This document shows, piece by piece, positions 42,753 through 55,173 of a stretch of DNA of 64,000 nucleotides; the first letter of the stretch is position 1; each line of letters opens with the position of its first letter. A program made the translations under genes and the position numbers. Location: positions 30,322,252 through 30,386,251 of the forward strand of contig NC_091219.1 of the NCBI RefSeq assembly GCF_040958095.1, written 5' to 3'. The stretch comes from Procambarus clarkii. Taxonomy: Eukaryota > Arthropoda > Malacostraca > Decapoda > Cambaridae. The notes under the pieces were generated by a model. The model was not told where the DNA came from. It did no database searches and saw nothing but the letters and a program-made list of their open reading frames with translations.

Positions 42753-44670
42753 TTATATATATATATATTCTGCTATAAAAATTGCATTAGTCCACCAAGT
42801 TTAATATACAGTATCCTATTTAGTACCAACATACAAACAACATACAAAATTCACTCATAATTCTGTTTCCCCTCATTATCCAATCCGTATATTTGTACAT
42901 TGTAAAACCAATCACCCAGTTATATTATTTCGAACACATGCTCTACTAACAAAAACTCTCTAAAACATTAATAATATTTTAATATGTAGGTACAAAAATA
43001 ATTACCCAAAATAATAAAACCTTAGGATTAATTTGATAAAACTAGAAAATACTATTTCTATTTATTGTAATATTTTTTTACATTCCAAGTAAACAAACTT
43101 GTGGCCAAAGTGCCAAATACAAAGAGAATGCAAACATAAAATTAACATTTAAGAGTTAGCTTGAGTACTAATAATGAAGTAGCCAGATTGTTATTCAAAT
43201 AACTATCTTTGTAGGGGAATGCTAAAACTGACAAAGCATAATCATAATCACTTCTCAGTTCAAATAACTACTGATCTTTAAATAAGGAATTTGCAACTTG
43301 AGTCTTATAAGCTTCGTGTCCATCAGCCCGGAGATTACTTTGTACCTTGCTTGATATTGCGATAACCCTTATGATGAGCTACACCATTACACCAAATTAG
43401 TATTAAAATAATGGCTTAATATGCAACTTAAATTGTAAATGCATCACTTCACCAATAGACAAATTGTGTGCCAAGTGATGATTATAATTAAGCAATATGG
43501 AGGAACTGCATAATATTGCCAAAGAACTTCAGTACACATTACAATAATTTTTACTCCAGAACTCAAAGAAAATAATGAAATACTGTTCACTGTTTATTTT
43601 AGAATGTAAATTGTCTTCCCCTACTTGAAGACAAGTGCAAGACAAAAATAGACCAATACAGAATTTGATATAGTACCTGTACATCATAAATCTAAATATT
43701 TCAAGATCAGCATTGACATTTAATGTACTATACTCATGAGAGAAAAAATAAAAGGACATCCCACATACTCTTAAAGATATCCTTGAGACAAAGACTGCCT
43801 AGCCCAGTTCAACAAAGTTACAGTCTCTACAAACATTACAGATGATAGTGATGTATCAACCTTCTCTTGACCACAAGACTGAGCCCACACCTCGTGGACT
43901 GCAAATGCCAAGCATTATGCACCTACTATTACACCCCTTATTGGCATCCTAAACCTTAATTTGACTGATTTAATTACATTAACTGGTTTATTTACAATTA
44001 TATCAAAATCTCAACTGGTAAATAGTACAATATCTATTTTGTACTCTTTCGATACAGTAATTATCTAATAAAACAATCCTTTTCTATAAACTACACCCAT
44101 GAATATAAGTATACAATTAGTAGTAGGTGTTAAATATGCAATTACCCTCTAAGGAGAGCAGTTATCTTGCAGAATCTTGAAGTTTTCTGTTCATTCATAA
44201 CCTTCATAGTTGACAAATCTGTAAATATTACAAGAAATAATTATATTATTGACTTGAAAATATTCTACATGTAAAGTAACAACCAGGTTTCTACAGATTT
44301 TTGCCAGAACAAGACATGATTTGCTCATCAAAGTCAACCATTAAAGGTCAATATCAAAATGTATCCCCCAATCTGGCATATTTCACAATACAGTACCAGT
44401 AGAAAGTGGTTTAATAATTAAAGAGGGTGTAAGAAGTGTAGGTGGCTGTAATCAGCAGAGGATGAAGAGAAAAAATTGGAAGGAGAAAACAAAAGTGGAA
44501 AGGGGTGTTAGGGCATGTGTGCCCAGTCATTTAGCATTTTGAATTCACGTAAAAATCCCCAGAAAGCTGGAAATTGTTAAACCCTTTCTTAAGGTTTAAC
44601 ATGATTAACATAATTTCCTGTTCATCTTGTCCTCTCCAATATTTTGGGGAAACTGGGCATACACTAAATG
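42753..44670. other. Unique AT-rich intergenic stretch, no gene seen
   Basis: Nearly 2 kb of AT-rich sequence with no repeats or coding regions recognised. It could include a distal untranslated region, but nothing shows this. Confidence 0.5.
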
Positions 44671-44677
44671 ACAGACT

Positions 44678-44820
44678 TAAGGGGCCAAGAGAGTCAAATA
44701 TGCCAAAAATGAAAACAGGTTCGATTTCTATCAAACTTTTTTGACGAGTTGTATATGAAAAGGGTTTCATCTGGTCCAAGTCTCGGCATCGTACGATGCT
44801 GAAACTTGGACCAGATGAGA
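44678..44820 (+). mobile_element. Rearranged MITE fragment with near-perfect palindrome
   Basis: Begins TTAAGGGGCCAAGAGAGTCA and contains CAAACTTTTTTGAC and TTTCATCTGGTCCAA as in the MITE at 15828-16815. At 44793 it turns back on itself: 44767-44792 and 44793-44818 are inverted copies with 24 of 26 bases pairing. Confidence 0.75.
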
Positions 44821-44862
44821 AATATGCTGATAAATATGAATCATGAAATATACATGAGAAAG

Positions 44863-44910
44863 ATGCTGCTGGTGTCTACTCTTGAGAAATAGAGTAGACA
44901 CCAGCAGCAT
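44863..44910. repeat. Perfect 20-bp inverted repeat, 8-bp loop
   Basis: ATGCTGCTGGTGTCTACTCT at 44863-44882, loop TGAGAAAT, then its exact reverse complement at 44891-44910. It lies 45 bp from the palindrome at 44767-44818. Confidence 0.95.
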
Positions 44911-44934
44911 TAGAAGAATCAGATTACAAGGAAG

Positions 44935-45440
44935 TCGACTTGACTTGAGAATGGTATAGGACGGACCGAAATGTCGTTGTCCCTTGACTTTCTAGTGTGT
45001 GGTCTGGTCAACATACTTCAGCCATGTTATTGTGACTCATCGCCTGAATACTAGAAAGTGTTATTTTGTTGAAAGGCAAGTTTTATCTCAAGAGGACGAA
45101 GGGGTTTGGCGAGATTTTTGAGTTCAGATATGAAGAGCATAACACAGTGGTAATTGTGTTGGAAACAGGTTTGGGATGAAAGGAATTTTTTTTAGCTTGA
45201 GAATAGGCACAGTTGATAAAATGTACAGGGTAACCAAGGCGAGAGAAGGATTTGTAAATAAAGGTAATTTCAGAATCAAGAAACTGAAGGTTACCGATAC
45301 ATAGAATGCCGATGAAGAAAGAGATGAGAAAAATTTTCTTAACAGAAGGAGGATGGTAGGAAAAGAAGTGAAAGTACATACCACTATGCATGAGTTTGCA
45401 GTAGACAGAGAAAGAGAAACCAGGACACAAGCATTGTAAA
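44935..45440 (-). pseudogene. Penelope-like element, RT C-terminal fragment and tail
   Basis: Minus strand from about 45420 encodes 'FLDSEITFIYKSFSRLGYP' followed by 'HFINCAYSQAKKNSFHP', typical of the end of Penelope-like RT proteins. The downstream tail at 45055-44945 is the GGACGGACCGAAATGTCG phrase (given on the + strand) also found at 27811. The open frame runs directly into DIRS-F sequence upstream. No GIY-YIG endonuclease is seen. Confidence 0.65.
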
Positions 45441-46250
45441 ATCTTCTCGAACAGTCTTCTCCTCGAAGACTTGAGGAGAAGACCAAACCAGCCTCGTACC
45501 AGGTTGGACCGAATTTTCTGAAAGAGGCGGAACCGCAGGAAGACCCCTGGGTTCAAGCATTGAGGAAGCAGCGCCTGAAACCAACTGGGCCAGCCGCCAA
45601 GTAACCAAATGGACAACTCTCCCCTGGTAAGTCTCCAAGCAAGCCAAGCCAAGCCAAGCTGGTAAGTCTGGAGCAACAGCTGAACCGAGGGAAAGAGGTA
45701 CAGATAACCCCACCTCGCCCAGTCCTGCCTGAAGGTGTCGACCCTGACGACCTCGCAATCGGGGAAGGACGCCACGTATACCGGGAGACACTTCCACCAT
45801 GCCAACATGAAGAGAACCACGTGTGGAGACCCAAACATCCGGCAGAGCCAATTAAACGAGTCGGCGTCAACCATCCATTCCTTGGAAAGGGAACGGACCA
45901 AGATATTGGACGCCCTCCCTAACACCATAAACAGCCAGGAAAGCCAACCCCGAGAGCTCAGCAGACGAGTCACCTGAAGTGACCAGCCCCAAGGAGCCAA
46001 GGACCGCATCGAACTCACGCGGGACAGGCAATGAACCACCGGGGAGAAGTCTGAATGGAGCCGGATCGTCGACCCGTGAGCGACCCGAATCCTCCTGAGC
46101 AATATCCACACAGCTGTGAACTCCCACACTGTGCTGTGAGCCCGCCAGAAGGACGGACCCCACCATCCCTGGCCATCTTGGTGAGCACTGGTCACAAAGC
46201 TTCCAGCCCAGAGCAACCAAGTCCACTGGCTTTCAAAATTGGTACATAGG
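45441..46250 (-). pseudogene. DIRS-F RNase H region
   Basis: Minus-strand open frame from 46216. It starts 'AGSFVTSAHQDGQGWW' and 'VWEFTAVWILLRRIRV', matching the end of DIRS-B at 5600-5700. It continues through 'SKEWMVDADSFNWLCRMFG' and 'VDTFRQDWARWGYLYLFP', the conserved DIRS block between RNase H and recombinase. A short tract around 45640-45660 carries CCAAG repeats. The frame passes without a stop into Penelope-like sequence near 45440. The RT lies outside the fragment, which is truncated at 46250 by LINE-B. Confidence 0.8.
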
Positions 46251-48430
46251 CTAGCTAGAAAATATAAACCTGAACCAGTGCTTGAAAAAAAATAAGCTCA
46301 GTAGTGCTAAAAATATGCTCAAACTGCATATCCCTAAGAAAAAAAAAAGAGGAAGAGACGCAGACTGGAACGGGAACGTCGTTCCCTCTATAGGCAAAGA
46401 AAACGAATCGTGGAACAACTTGAGAGTCACACCCTATCTCAAGAACGGTGAAGGTTAGGTAGAGAAATAGAAACGATTGAACTAAAGCAACAAGAATCAT
46501 ACAAAACCCAGGAGAGGCAAAAAGAGCAAAAGGCCATCAGTGAGAGAGAGAAATCCAAAATATTTTTCTTCTATGCAAAATCAAGATAAAAAAACTACAT
46601 CTAGTATCGAGCCTCTGCGAAAGGGAGATGGAACGTTCATTGATGACAGCAAAGAAATGAGCGAAATACTGAGAAATCAGTACAACTCTGTTTTCAGCAA
46701 GCCACTAAGCACACTGAAGATTAATAATCCAAATTAATTTTTCATGGATATGATATAAACATCAAATCATATATCAGATGTCACCCTAACCCCCACTGGA
46801 TTTTGAAGAAGCCATAGACAATATGCCTATGCACTCTGCACCAGGCTCTGATTCCTGGAACTCTATATTCATCAAGAACTGTAAAAAACCACTATCGCAG
46901 GCCTTTCACATTCTTTGGAGACAAAACCTAGATACTAGAGTTAGCCCTGATATACTAAAAACAGCAGAGATAGCACCACTCCATAAAGGAGGAAATGAGG
47001 CAGAGGCAAAAAATTACAGACCGATAGCACTAACATCACACATCATAAAAATCTTTGAGTGTGCGCTAAGCTCATAAAACATATGGAATCACAGTATCTC
47101 CATAACCCCGGACAACATGGTTTCAGAACAGGACGCTCTTGCCTGTCACAGTTAGTGGACCACTATGACATGGCATTAGATGCCATGGAAGACAAAAAAA
47201 CGCTAATGTAATTTACACAGATTTCGCAAAAGCCTTCGACAAATGTGACTATGGTGTTATTGCACACAAAATGCGTTCAAAAGGAATTACCGGGAAAATA
47301 GGCAAATGTATCTACAATTTCCTGACTAATAGAACCCAATGTGTAATAGTCAACAAAATAAAATCCAGACTATCAACCGTGAAGAGCTCAGTCCCCCAGG
47401 GTACTGTAATTTCTCCAGTACTTTTTCTCATCCTCATATCGGATATAGACAAGGACACAATCTATAGCGCTGTATCATCCTTTGTAGACGACACTAGGAT
47501 TTTTATGAGAGTAGACAACAGAAAGTACAGCAAACCTCCAATTAGATGTAAATCAGGTCTTTCAATGGGCTACAGAAAATAATATGGTATTTAATGAAGA
47601 TAAGTCCCAGCTCTTGCACTACGGAAAAAACGAAAATATAAAAGCAGAAACCACATACAAAATGCAGTCAAATCATAACACAGAACGAAAAAGCAATGTA
47701 AAGGATTTGGGTGTACTAATGTCGGAAGACCTTACTTACCTTTAAAGAACACAAAGTAGCAGTCACAATTGCAAGAAAAATGACAGGTTGGATAACAGGA
47801 ACTTTTCAAACTAGAGATGCTATACCAATGTTGATACTCTTCAAGACACTAGTGCTCTCTAAAGTGGAATACTGCTGCACAATGACAGCCCCTTTCCAAG
47901 CTGAAGAAATTGCTGATCTGGAGAGAATGCAGAGATCCTTTACTGCTAGAATCCACTCAGTAAAATATCTCAACTATTAGGACCAACTGAAATGCCTAAA
48001 TCTGTATTCTCTTGAGCGCAGGCAGGAGATACAGTACATAATAATTTACACATGGGAAAATAGTAGAGGGTCTGGTCCCAAACCTGCACACAGTAATAAC
48101 ACCACATGAGACCAGAAGGCATGACAGGATGTGCAGAATAGCCCCGTTAAAGAGCAGAGGTGCAATAGGTACACTGAGAAAGAACTATCGACATCAGAGG
48201 CCCGAGACTGTTCTACACGCTTCTACTAAACATAAGAGGCATAAGTGGCCAACCCCTCTCGGTGTTTAAGAGAGAACTTGACAAACACCTCCAAAGGATT
48301 CCTGATCAACCAGACTGTGACTCATACGTCAGGTTGCGAGCAACCGCATCCAACAGCCTAGTCAACCAGTCCAGCAACCGGCCTGCAGGGACGCTAAGCC
48401 CCGAAAACACCTCACGTTGCATACTTACTC
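46251..48430 (+). pseudogene. LINE-B, 5'-truncated, RT to 3' end
   Basis: Encodes an RT in frameshifted pieces: 'GDGTFIDDSKEMSEILRNQY' (46640), 'SAPGSDSWNSIFIKNC' (46840), 'NYRPIALTSHIIKIFE' (47020), 'QHGFRTGRSCLSQL' (about 47110), 'VPQGTVISPVLFLILISDI' (47390), 'SFVDDTRIFMRV' (catalytic VDD near 47490), 'ARKMTGWITGTFQTRD' (47775) and 'SKVEYCCTMTAPF' (47865). The 3' part (48260-48420) ends GGGACGCTAAGCCCCGAAAA. A second copy lies at 60430-61570. Preceding basic sequence (46320-46530) may be the region before the RT. Confidence 0.85.
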
Positions 48431-49544
48431 TCGGTCACCATTATGAGCTCAATAATGGTCAATATTCAAACAAATCTAGTAAGAAAAAAATGTCAAGAGA
48501 AAACAACAAACCATACTTGATAAAAAAAAAAACCATTAATTTGATTTTATATTTTCATTTACAAAAATTCTCGTGTATCGCAGTCTTAAACATCTCACCC
48601 TTCACAAATGCAACCCGTTCCTAACTCAATGAGACCCCTACCAACTTCAGCAATTCTTTGTTGTGTTGGTATGTGTTGAGTACCTTGAGCCAATCTGAGA
48701 AATCTTTTTAAGAAATAGTAAGTTAGAAATAGATAATATAGGTCACATTCCAGGACCTCAACTAAATTATATCACTCTTTGCATCTTTGATTCAGTGATC
48801 AGCACTCAACACTAAAAGGTAGTTTGCTATACTATTAAATGAATCGGTGAATCTGAATCACACACACAGTTGTCGACTTTTGATACATGATAACTTAGTT
48901 TATGCACAATCTTTGTTCATGTGGGTACCAAGTAACCCAGGTCCTGTGCAATCTGAGCTTCACATCTCATGGTGGGTAAACAGCAGTAATGTGTATGGGC
49001 AACACATTAAGTGGGTTATACCTTGGGTGCTGAAATATTTCTCACTGAAGATGGGAATAGAGACATAGTCATAGTATAGACATAGAGATAGTACTATGAA
49101 TATAAAAATGTACATTCTGATGTACAATATATGGTTCCAACACATGCACATTATGAATTTAAATAAATTAACATTTCACTCTTCTTGCAATATATAAAAT
49201 GCATATTTTTTTGTTTTATTGCAAAGTATTATTTGCAACTGCAATTATAAATTACAATTAGATATTAATTATTGCCTTTCACAGGGCATGTGAAGATTTT
49301 GATAGTTGTGCTTAATGAATTTTGTGGTACCACTCAAGGACTTATGAAGGTTAAAGGGTTAAGGCCTGAAGGGTTAAATTTGTTTTAAAACCTGCCACCA
49401 CAGGACTCCATATCAAATAATTATAGTGCTGATACATCATATGTTATATCCTGTATGTTTCAAACTGACATGATACCCATTACTAAGGATGCCTTATAAG
49501 ACTGTACTCACCATTTTCCTTTTTAATAGTAAACATATCTCTGT
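48431..49544 (-). other. Probable 3' UTR and flank of the RGG-like gene
   Basis: Mostly unique AT-rich sequence. On the minus strand an AATAAA lies at 49215-49220 (TTTATT on +), about 330 bases after the stop at 49545, and is a candidate polyadenylation signal. No repeats are recognised between 48620 and 49540. Confidence 0.45.
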
Positions 49545-49632
49545 TTAATAAGAGTCACGACTGAAGCTTGGCTCCCTGTTTCCACGAGGATATTCTCGGC
49601 TTGAATATGCGTCTGGTGATTGGTCATCTTGC
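49545..49632 (-). CDS. RGG-like gene, terminal coding exon
   Basis: Minus-strand exon with acceptor TTTTATAATAG. Joined in phase 2 to the exon ending at 56158 it gives 'RQDDQSPDAYSSREYPRGNR' then 'EPSFSRDSY' and a TAA at 49545-49547. The residue bias (Arg, Ser, Asp, Tyr, Gly) continues that of the previous exon exactly, and only this phase is open, which is good evidence that the join is real. The intron between the two is 6.5 kb and contains LINE-A and LINE-E fragments, a SINE, (GT)n/(TATG)n and T2/T3. An alternative frame (starting MTNHQTHIQAE) is also open but does not fit the phase. Confidence 0.72.
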
Positions 49633-49752
49633 CTATTATAAAATACAACAAATAATAATGACAATCTGAATAATGGGAAAACTTAATTATGTTTATGGCG
49701 GGTTTCATTTTATGGAAAGATTTGGGTTGTAATCCCCCCCCCCCCAAAAAAA

Positions 49753-49892
49753 GTTAAATAAGAAATTGTTCATGACTTTTGTAAGACTAAAATTGGAATA
49801 TGCAGTAATTGTATGGTGTCCATATATCAAGAAGCACACCAATAAACAGGAATAGGTGCAAAGGCATGCTACAAAATGGCTTCAAGAACAGT
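49753..49892 (+). mobile_element. LINE-A RT C-terminal fragment
   Basis: Encodes 'KKLFMTFVRLKLEYAVIVWC' and 'IKKHTNK', matching 25370-25480, with a stop soon after. It is preceded by a C/A run at 49734-49750. Confidence 0.8.
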
Positions 49893-49949
49893 CCTTATCT
49901 CAGTATTTCTATAATACTATCACCACTAAATAATGGCAGTGACATGTAC

Positions 49950-49952
<3 letters not shown>

Positions 49953-50044
<92 letters not shown>

Positions 50045-50150
50045 ATGTGTGTGTGTGTATGTATGTATGTATGTATGTATGTATGTATGTATGTATGTAT
50101 GTATGTATGTATGTATGTATGTATGTATGTATGTATGTATGTATATGTAG
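49953..50150. repeat. (GT)n then (TATG)n microsatellite
   Basis: About 75 bp of GT repeats followed by about 120 bp of TATG/GTAT repeats with one GT interruption near 50048. It abuts the 3' end of LINE-E. Open frames across it are repeat translations. Confidence 0.97.
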
Positions 50151-50990
50151 AACATAAGAACAAAGGCAACTGCAGAGGGCCTATTGGCCCATACGAGGCA
50201 GCTCTTATTTATAACCACCCAATCCCACTCATATAATACATGTCGAACCCACGTTTGAAACAATCGAGGGACCCCACCTCCACTACGTTACGTGGTAATT
50301 GGTTCCGCAAATCAACAACCCTGTTACCGAACCAGTATTTACCAAGTCTTTCCTAAATCTAAACTTATCCAATTTATACCCATTGTTTCGTGTTCTTTCT
50401 TGTGCTGATACTTTTAATACCCTATTAATATCCCCTTTTTATGTCTATTCATCCACTTGTAAACCTCTATCATGTCACCCCTAACTCTCTGCCTTTCCAG
50501 TGAATGCAATTTAAGCTTTGTTAATCTTTCTTCATATGAAAGATTTCTAAGTTGGGGAATTAACTGTCATCCTACGCTGGACACATTCAAGTGAATTTCT
50601 ATGCATTCTATAGTACGGCGACCAAAACTGAACTGCATAATCCAAATGGGGCCTAACCAGAGCAAGATATAGCTGAAGAACAACACCAGGTGTCTTGTTA
50701 CTAATGCTTCGATTAATAAATCCCAGTGTTCTATTTGCCTTATTACGAACATTCATGCATTGATCCTTTGGTTTTAAATTCTTACTAATCATAACTCCCA
50801 GATCCCTTTCGCAATCCGACTTCGCAATCTCAACACCATCTAGCTCGTATCTTGTAACTCTATCATCATTACCTAGCCTCAGAACTTTACATTTATCAGC
50901 ATTAAACTCATCTGCCAATCTATTGACCATTTCAAAACCCTATTTAGATCATCTAGAAGTGATAGCGAGTCTTCTTCTGTGTTAATGTCC
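50151..50990 (-). pseudogene. LINE-E RT C-terminal part and 3' end
   Basis: Minus strand: 'EFNADKCKVLRLGN', 'CERDLGVMISKNLKPKDQC', 'RTLGFINRSISNKTPGVVLQ' and 'ALVRPHLDYAVQFWSPY' are RT C-terminal blocks of a CR1/L2-like LINE. The 3' part (50160-50560) is frameshifted and ends with CTATTGGCCCATACGAGGCA at 50181-50200, adjoining the (TATG)n tract. That end phrase equals the unit of the minisatellite in T1. The element is 5' truncated near 50990. Confidence 0.85.
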
Positions 50991-51069
50991 CTACCAATTT
51001 TTGTATCATAATCGCCTGCATGTACAACACAGAGATCAATCTTAAGACTGTATTTTCGGTACCGGACTC

Positions 51070-51345
51070 ACATTCTAAGAATAGGGGTGGGGCTACAATC
51101 TAGATTGTTGTCTCACAATTTAAGACTCCAGGTTCAGTCCCCGGAAGCGCCAAGAACTCCTTTAGCACGTTTCCTTTCACCTGCTGCCTATATTCACCTA
51201 ACAGTAAATACTCCAGGAGTTAAAATTGTTGTGGGTTGTATTCTGGGTAAGGTCAGTAGTTTGACCTAGGGGGGAAAGGAGCTCGATACAGGCCAAAGTT
51301 CAGGCATCCTGTCCTGGACGGCGGCAATTATACTAAGCGCACATT
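51070..51345 (+). mobile_element. tRNA-derived SINE, second family
   Basis: A tRNA-like head with B box GGTTCAGTCC at 51131-51140 is followed by a body carrying CACCTAACAGTAAATACTCC, TTGTTGTGGGTTGTATTCTG and GGTCAGTAGTTTGACCTAGG. The body phrases 'cacctaacagtaaata' and 'gttgtgggttg' recall the body of the other SINE at 58722-58972, but the heads differ. Confidence 0.6.
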
Positions 51346-51369
51346 GTGGCTGAATTTAAAGTTTCTTCA

Positions 51370-51486
51370 GCAGTGGTTTGGTCAGCTCCCGGCTGGTGGC
51401 CCTGGGCTCCATGGGCGAGCAGAATTTATTTCCTGTGCACCAGGGGGAGGGTGTCATATTTGGAGGCTGCGCAGTTAAGGGGTTAA
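51370..51486 (-). mobile_element. T-family end fragment, adjoining T2
   Basis: Ends GGAGGCTGCGCAGTTAAGGG GTTAA at 51486, the same end as T2's at 54024, and shares TTAA 51483-51486 with the start of T2. It contains the AATTTATTTCCTGTGCAC block typical of this end. Most of the element is deleted. Confidence 0.7.
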
Positions 51487-54024
51487 CCCTTAAACTGCGC
51501 ATGGCGTATATATATGCCCTGAGTAACATGTCCCACGGTGCACATGGTGTATATATATGCCATAGGGTGCCAGGCCCGATTCAAATGGCCCGCGGCTACA
51601 CGGGGTTCACAGTAGCTTCCTCAGGGCTCTTGTAAACCATTTAAAAAAAAAATCGTGGGCAATATTCTCAGGTGTGAGAGGCACAGTACTGTTGGAGCAA
51701 CCAAGGCCGGCGCACGCAGCATGAGCGAACAGCATTGCTGTTCAGCTTGTGACCACAGCATCGCTGAAAAATGTCAAAATAAATATATAATTGTTATTAT
51801 TTACCGATGACAATATTACAGATGACCCATGACTGTGATATAAATAACCAGGGTTGTGATAATAACAGGATTGTTGTAATAATTAGCGCTGTGGGAGGAG
51901 TGATGCTGAGAGATGGAGGGAGACAGCATCGTTTACTGACTGTGTGGCTAGCTGTTATTGTTTGCATTCACCATACCAGGTCAGTGGTTCTCTATGGTGA
52001 TCACAAATGTAGATACTTATATATAATGTGTGTATTAGTGTAATAACAGCAAAAGGATTATGCTGGGAGGAGCCATATGGGTGACGGAGGTGACATCGTC
52101 TGCACGATTTGTCTAGCTGTTTAGAGGGTGGCCACTATGCTCTTTGGGCGCACTACAAGCTTAGGTGTACAGTTACGGTGCAAAATACATGTAGATATTT
52201 ATATATAATATGTGTATATAGGGTAATAACACTGCAAACAGTATTGTTGGGGGAGAAAGTTTAGTGCATGTGACCTTGAAAGAGTGAGGGAGCCGCCAGC
52301 CGACATCTGTGTATAGCGACAACTCTTAGTGCCTGAACTAACTATATCAGCTTAGCTGTACAGTTGTGGTGAACAAAATATATATATACTTATATATAAC
52401 GTCTGTATATAGTGTAATAACACCACAAATGGTAATGTTGGGGAAGAAAGTTTAGTGCATGTGTTGAGGGAGTGGCAGCGAGTGGCTGGCTGGTGTGTGG
52501 CGGTAACTCTTCGTTGCATTTCGACTCTCAGTACCAACTTAGTGGTTCGTTATGGTGACCAAAACATGCAGATACTTATATATAACCTGTGTATAGAGTG
52601 TAATAGCAGCAAAACTATTTGTTTATTGTTTTATAAACATAATAATTGAATCACTAATATGCACATCATACTTTTGAGTATAGCGATTATTCAACACTTT
52701 TATTATATAAATATATTACAATACACACTATTGAATAATATTACTGCAAAAAAACTAAGAAAAATCAATCGGAGACATTGAAACAATTAGGTAATAATAT
52801 CTTTGTGGCAACTCCCATCTGTCAGCGCGGGTGACGCTGACCGGGTCTGAGAACCGCTCTGTCAACGCCCACTTTTTGCCAGACTTCCTCGGTCAAGCCC
52901 AAAATATGTCGCCTACGATTTATTTTTTATTTTTTCCGTGCTCAGGGGACACAAATTAACATGTTTAGAAGACGAAAACATTTATTTTTATTTTTTTTTT
53001 CTTGCACACAGGGGTGTAAATGTCCCCAGGACCCCTGAGCAGTGTAAGGGTTAAAGGTTATGGATCTCTTGAAGCTCCTCCGCTTTCGGACAGAAACCGA
53101 GGCTCCATGAACCACTACTAGCTTAGTGGTTCGCTATGGTAAACACATTTGTACATGGGTATATACAACGTGCGTATATAGTGTAGTAACAGCAACAGGA
53201 GCATGTTGGGAGGAACTATTTTGGTGATGGAGGTGATGTAATCGTAGCCTCGTCTGCTGGCTGCCATGTGATTTCTCATGCAGAGTATGGTGGCCACTGT
53301 AAAGTTTGGACACAATACCGGCTTACTTGCATAGTTCTGGTGAATAAAACATGTAGATAGGTATACACGACATGTGTACATAGTGTAATACAAACTATAA
53401 CAGTATGGTGGGAGGAGCAATGTTGGCGAGTAAGATGTTGGAGGAGTGATGAAGAGACTGGATGTTGGAGGAGTGAGGGTGTGGCAGCTGACACTCGCGG
53501 AGTTCTGAGTGTGTTGATGGCGAATGTATATAGTGTGTAAATAGATTGTATATATACATAAATTAGCATGATACAATGGAAATATGTGCCAGATATGTGT
53601 ACACATGTGTTATGCACGTAACACAGTGTCTTCGGACAGTACTTGATGTTTTACTACCATAATATAGTGTATGTGTTCATTATACATAGGATTGGCACTT
53701 AAAAGCATATAAAATGTATTTGGAACTGTGCGCAGAAAATGAACAAAAATATATTCGCGGCAACTCGCGCATCCTGCCCTGAGCGCCCTAGCAGCCCCGG
53801 GGGCATACACCATGGGTGACCAGGGAATGATGACGTCACGCACGAACTTACGGACCCCATAGCAACCAAAGTACGTACAATTTCGACCTTCTGTTACTAT
53901 ACCCATACTTAGGGAAGGGTTTTTGACACTTTCAAGACAGAAAATAATTTTTCCAGATAATTTATTTCCTTTGCACTGGGGGAAGGGGGGTCATATTTGG
54001 AGGCCGCGCAGTTAAGGGGTTAAA
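51483..54024 (-). mobile_element. T2: TTAA-family element with internal duplication
   Basis: Starts TTAACCCTTAAACTGCGC at 51483 and ends GCAGTTAAGGGGTTAA at 54024, inverted relative to T1. An internal TTAA end (GTGTAAGGGTTAA, 53054) is followed by a 48-bp sequence starting AGGTTATGGATCTC that recurs right after the true end at 54025. Body units of ~187 bp begin at about 51973, 52157, 52349, 52536, and 53118, 53305, each with an AGCTTAGTGGTTC-like start and ATAGTGTAATAACAGC. No protein-coding potential is seen. Confidence 0.75.
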
Positions 54025-54239
54025 GGTTATGGATCTCTTGAAGTTCCTCCGCTTTCGGACAGAAACCGAGGATGCAGCAGGCGTTTGCCCTCTAGATCGC
54101 CACTGAGGCGCTAAAACAAAAAACTTGCAGCTATATAAATATATATATTTATATACCTGTTTTTTATATATATACATATATAACTGGAGTAACTATTGCA
54201 GCACAGTGCACACATATATGTATAGTTGGGAGTATGACG

Positions 54240-55082
54240 TAAGATTTAAAAGTTCTGCAGCTACACAGGGTTCACATTAGCTTCCTCAGGGCTCTAATAA
54301 ACAGACACCATTTAAAAAAAAAATCGTGGGTAACATTACCGGGTGTGAGAGCCTCAGTACTGAGTGAGTAACCAAAGCTGGTGCACGCAGCATGAGCTAA
54401 CAGCACTGCTATTCAGCTTTGTGACCACAGCATTGCCTAAAAATGTCAAAACATATATGTAACTGATATTATTAAGCCATGATAGTATTACAGAAGAGCC
54501 TGACTGTGATAAAGACTGTACAATGTTCAGATATCAGTGAACACAATGTTGTTCAAGATGTTCACAGCGCTAGCCACAGCACACTGCCATTGTTTGGTCT
54601 AAGAATCTTGAAATGACTTCTCGTTCCTTTACAAAATAAACTTGTGGAAAATTATTCATTTACAGGATTTAGTGACCAGGATTCTGATAATAGCAGTATT
54701 ATGGTGATAATTAGCGATGTGCATAGTATGGTGCGAGGAGGCATCTTGGTTAGGGAGGGAGGGAGGGAGAGGTGGTGTCCGAGCAACCTGTTATTGTCAG
54801 GATTCACCATACCAGCTTAGTAGTTTGCTATGATGAATACAAATGCAGATATTTATATATCACATGTGTGTGTGTATATAGTGTAATAATATATCACATG
54901 TGTGTGTACATAGTGTAATAACAGCAAAAGGACTATGTTAGGAGGAGCCATTTTGGTGAGGGATGTGACATTGTCTGCTGGCTAATGTGTGACTTGTCAT
55001 GCAGTGTATGGTGGCCACTATGCTGTTCGGACACCATACCAGCTTAGTTGTTCAGTTATGGTGAGTAAAACATATAGATACT

Positions 55083-55173
<91 letters not shown>

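Noticed and set aside
44945..44995. Hammerhead ribozyme in the Penelope-like tail
   Set aside because: Penelope-like elements can carry hammerheads, and GGACGGACCGAAA resembles stem II plus GAAA, but the CUGANGA core is not present on this strand (TTGAGAATG) and stem I/III could not be drawn.
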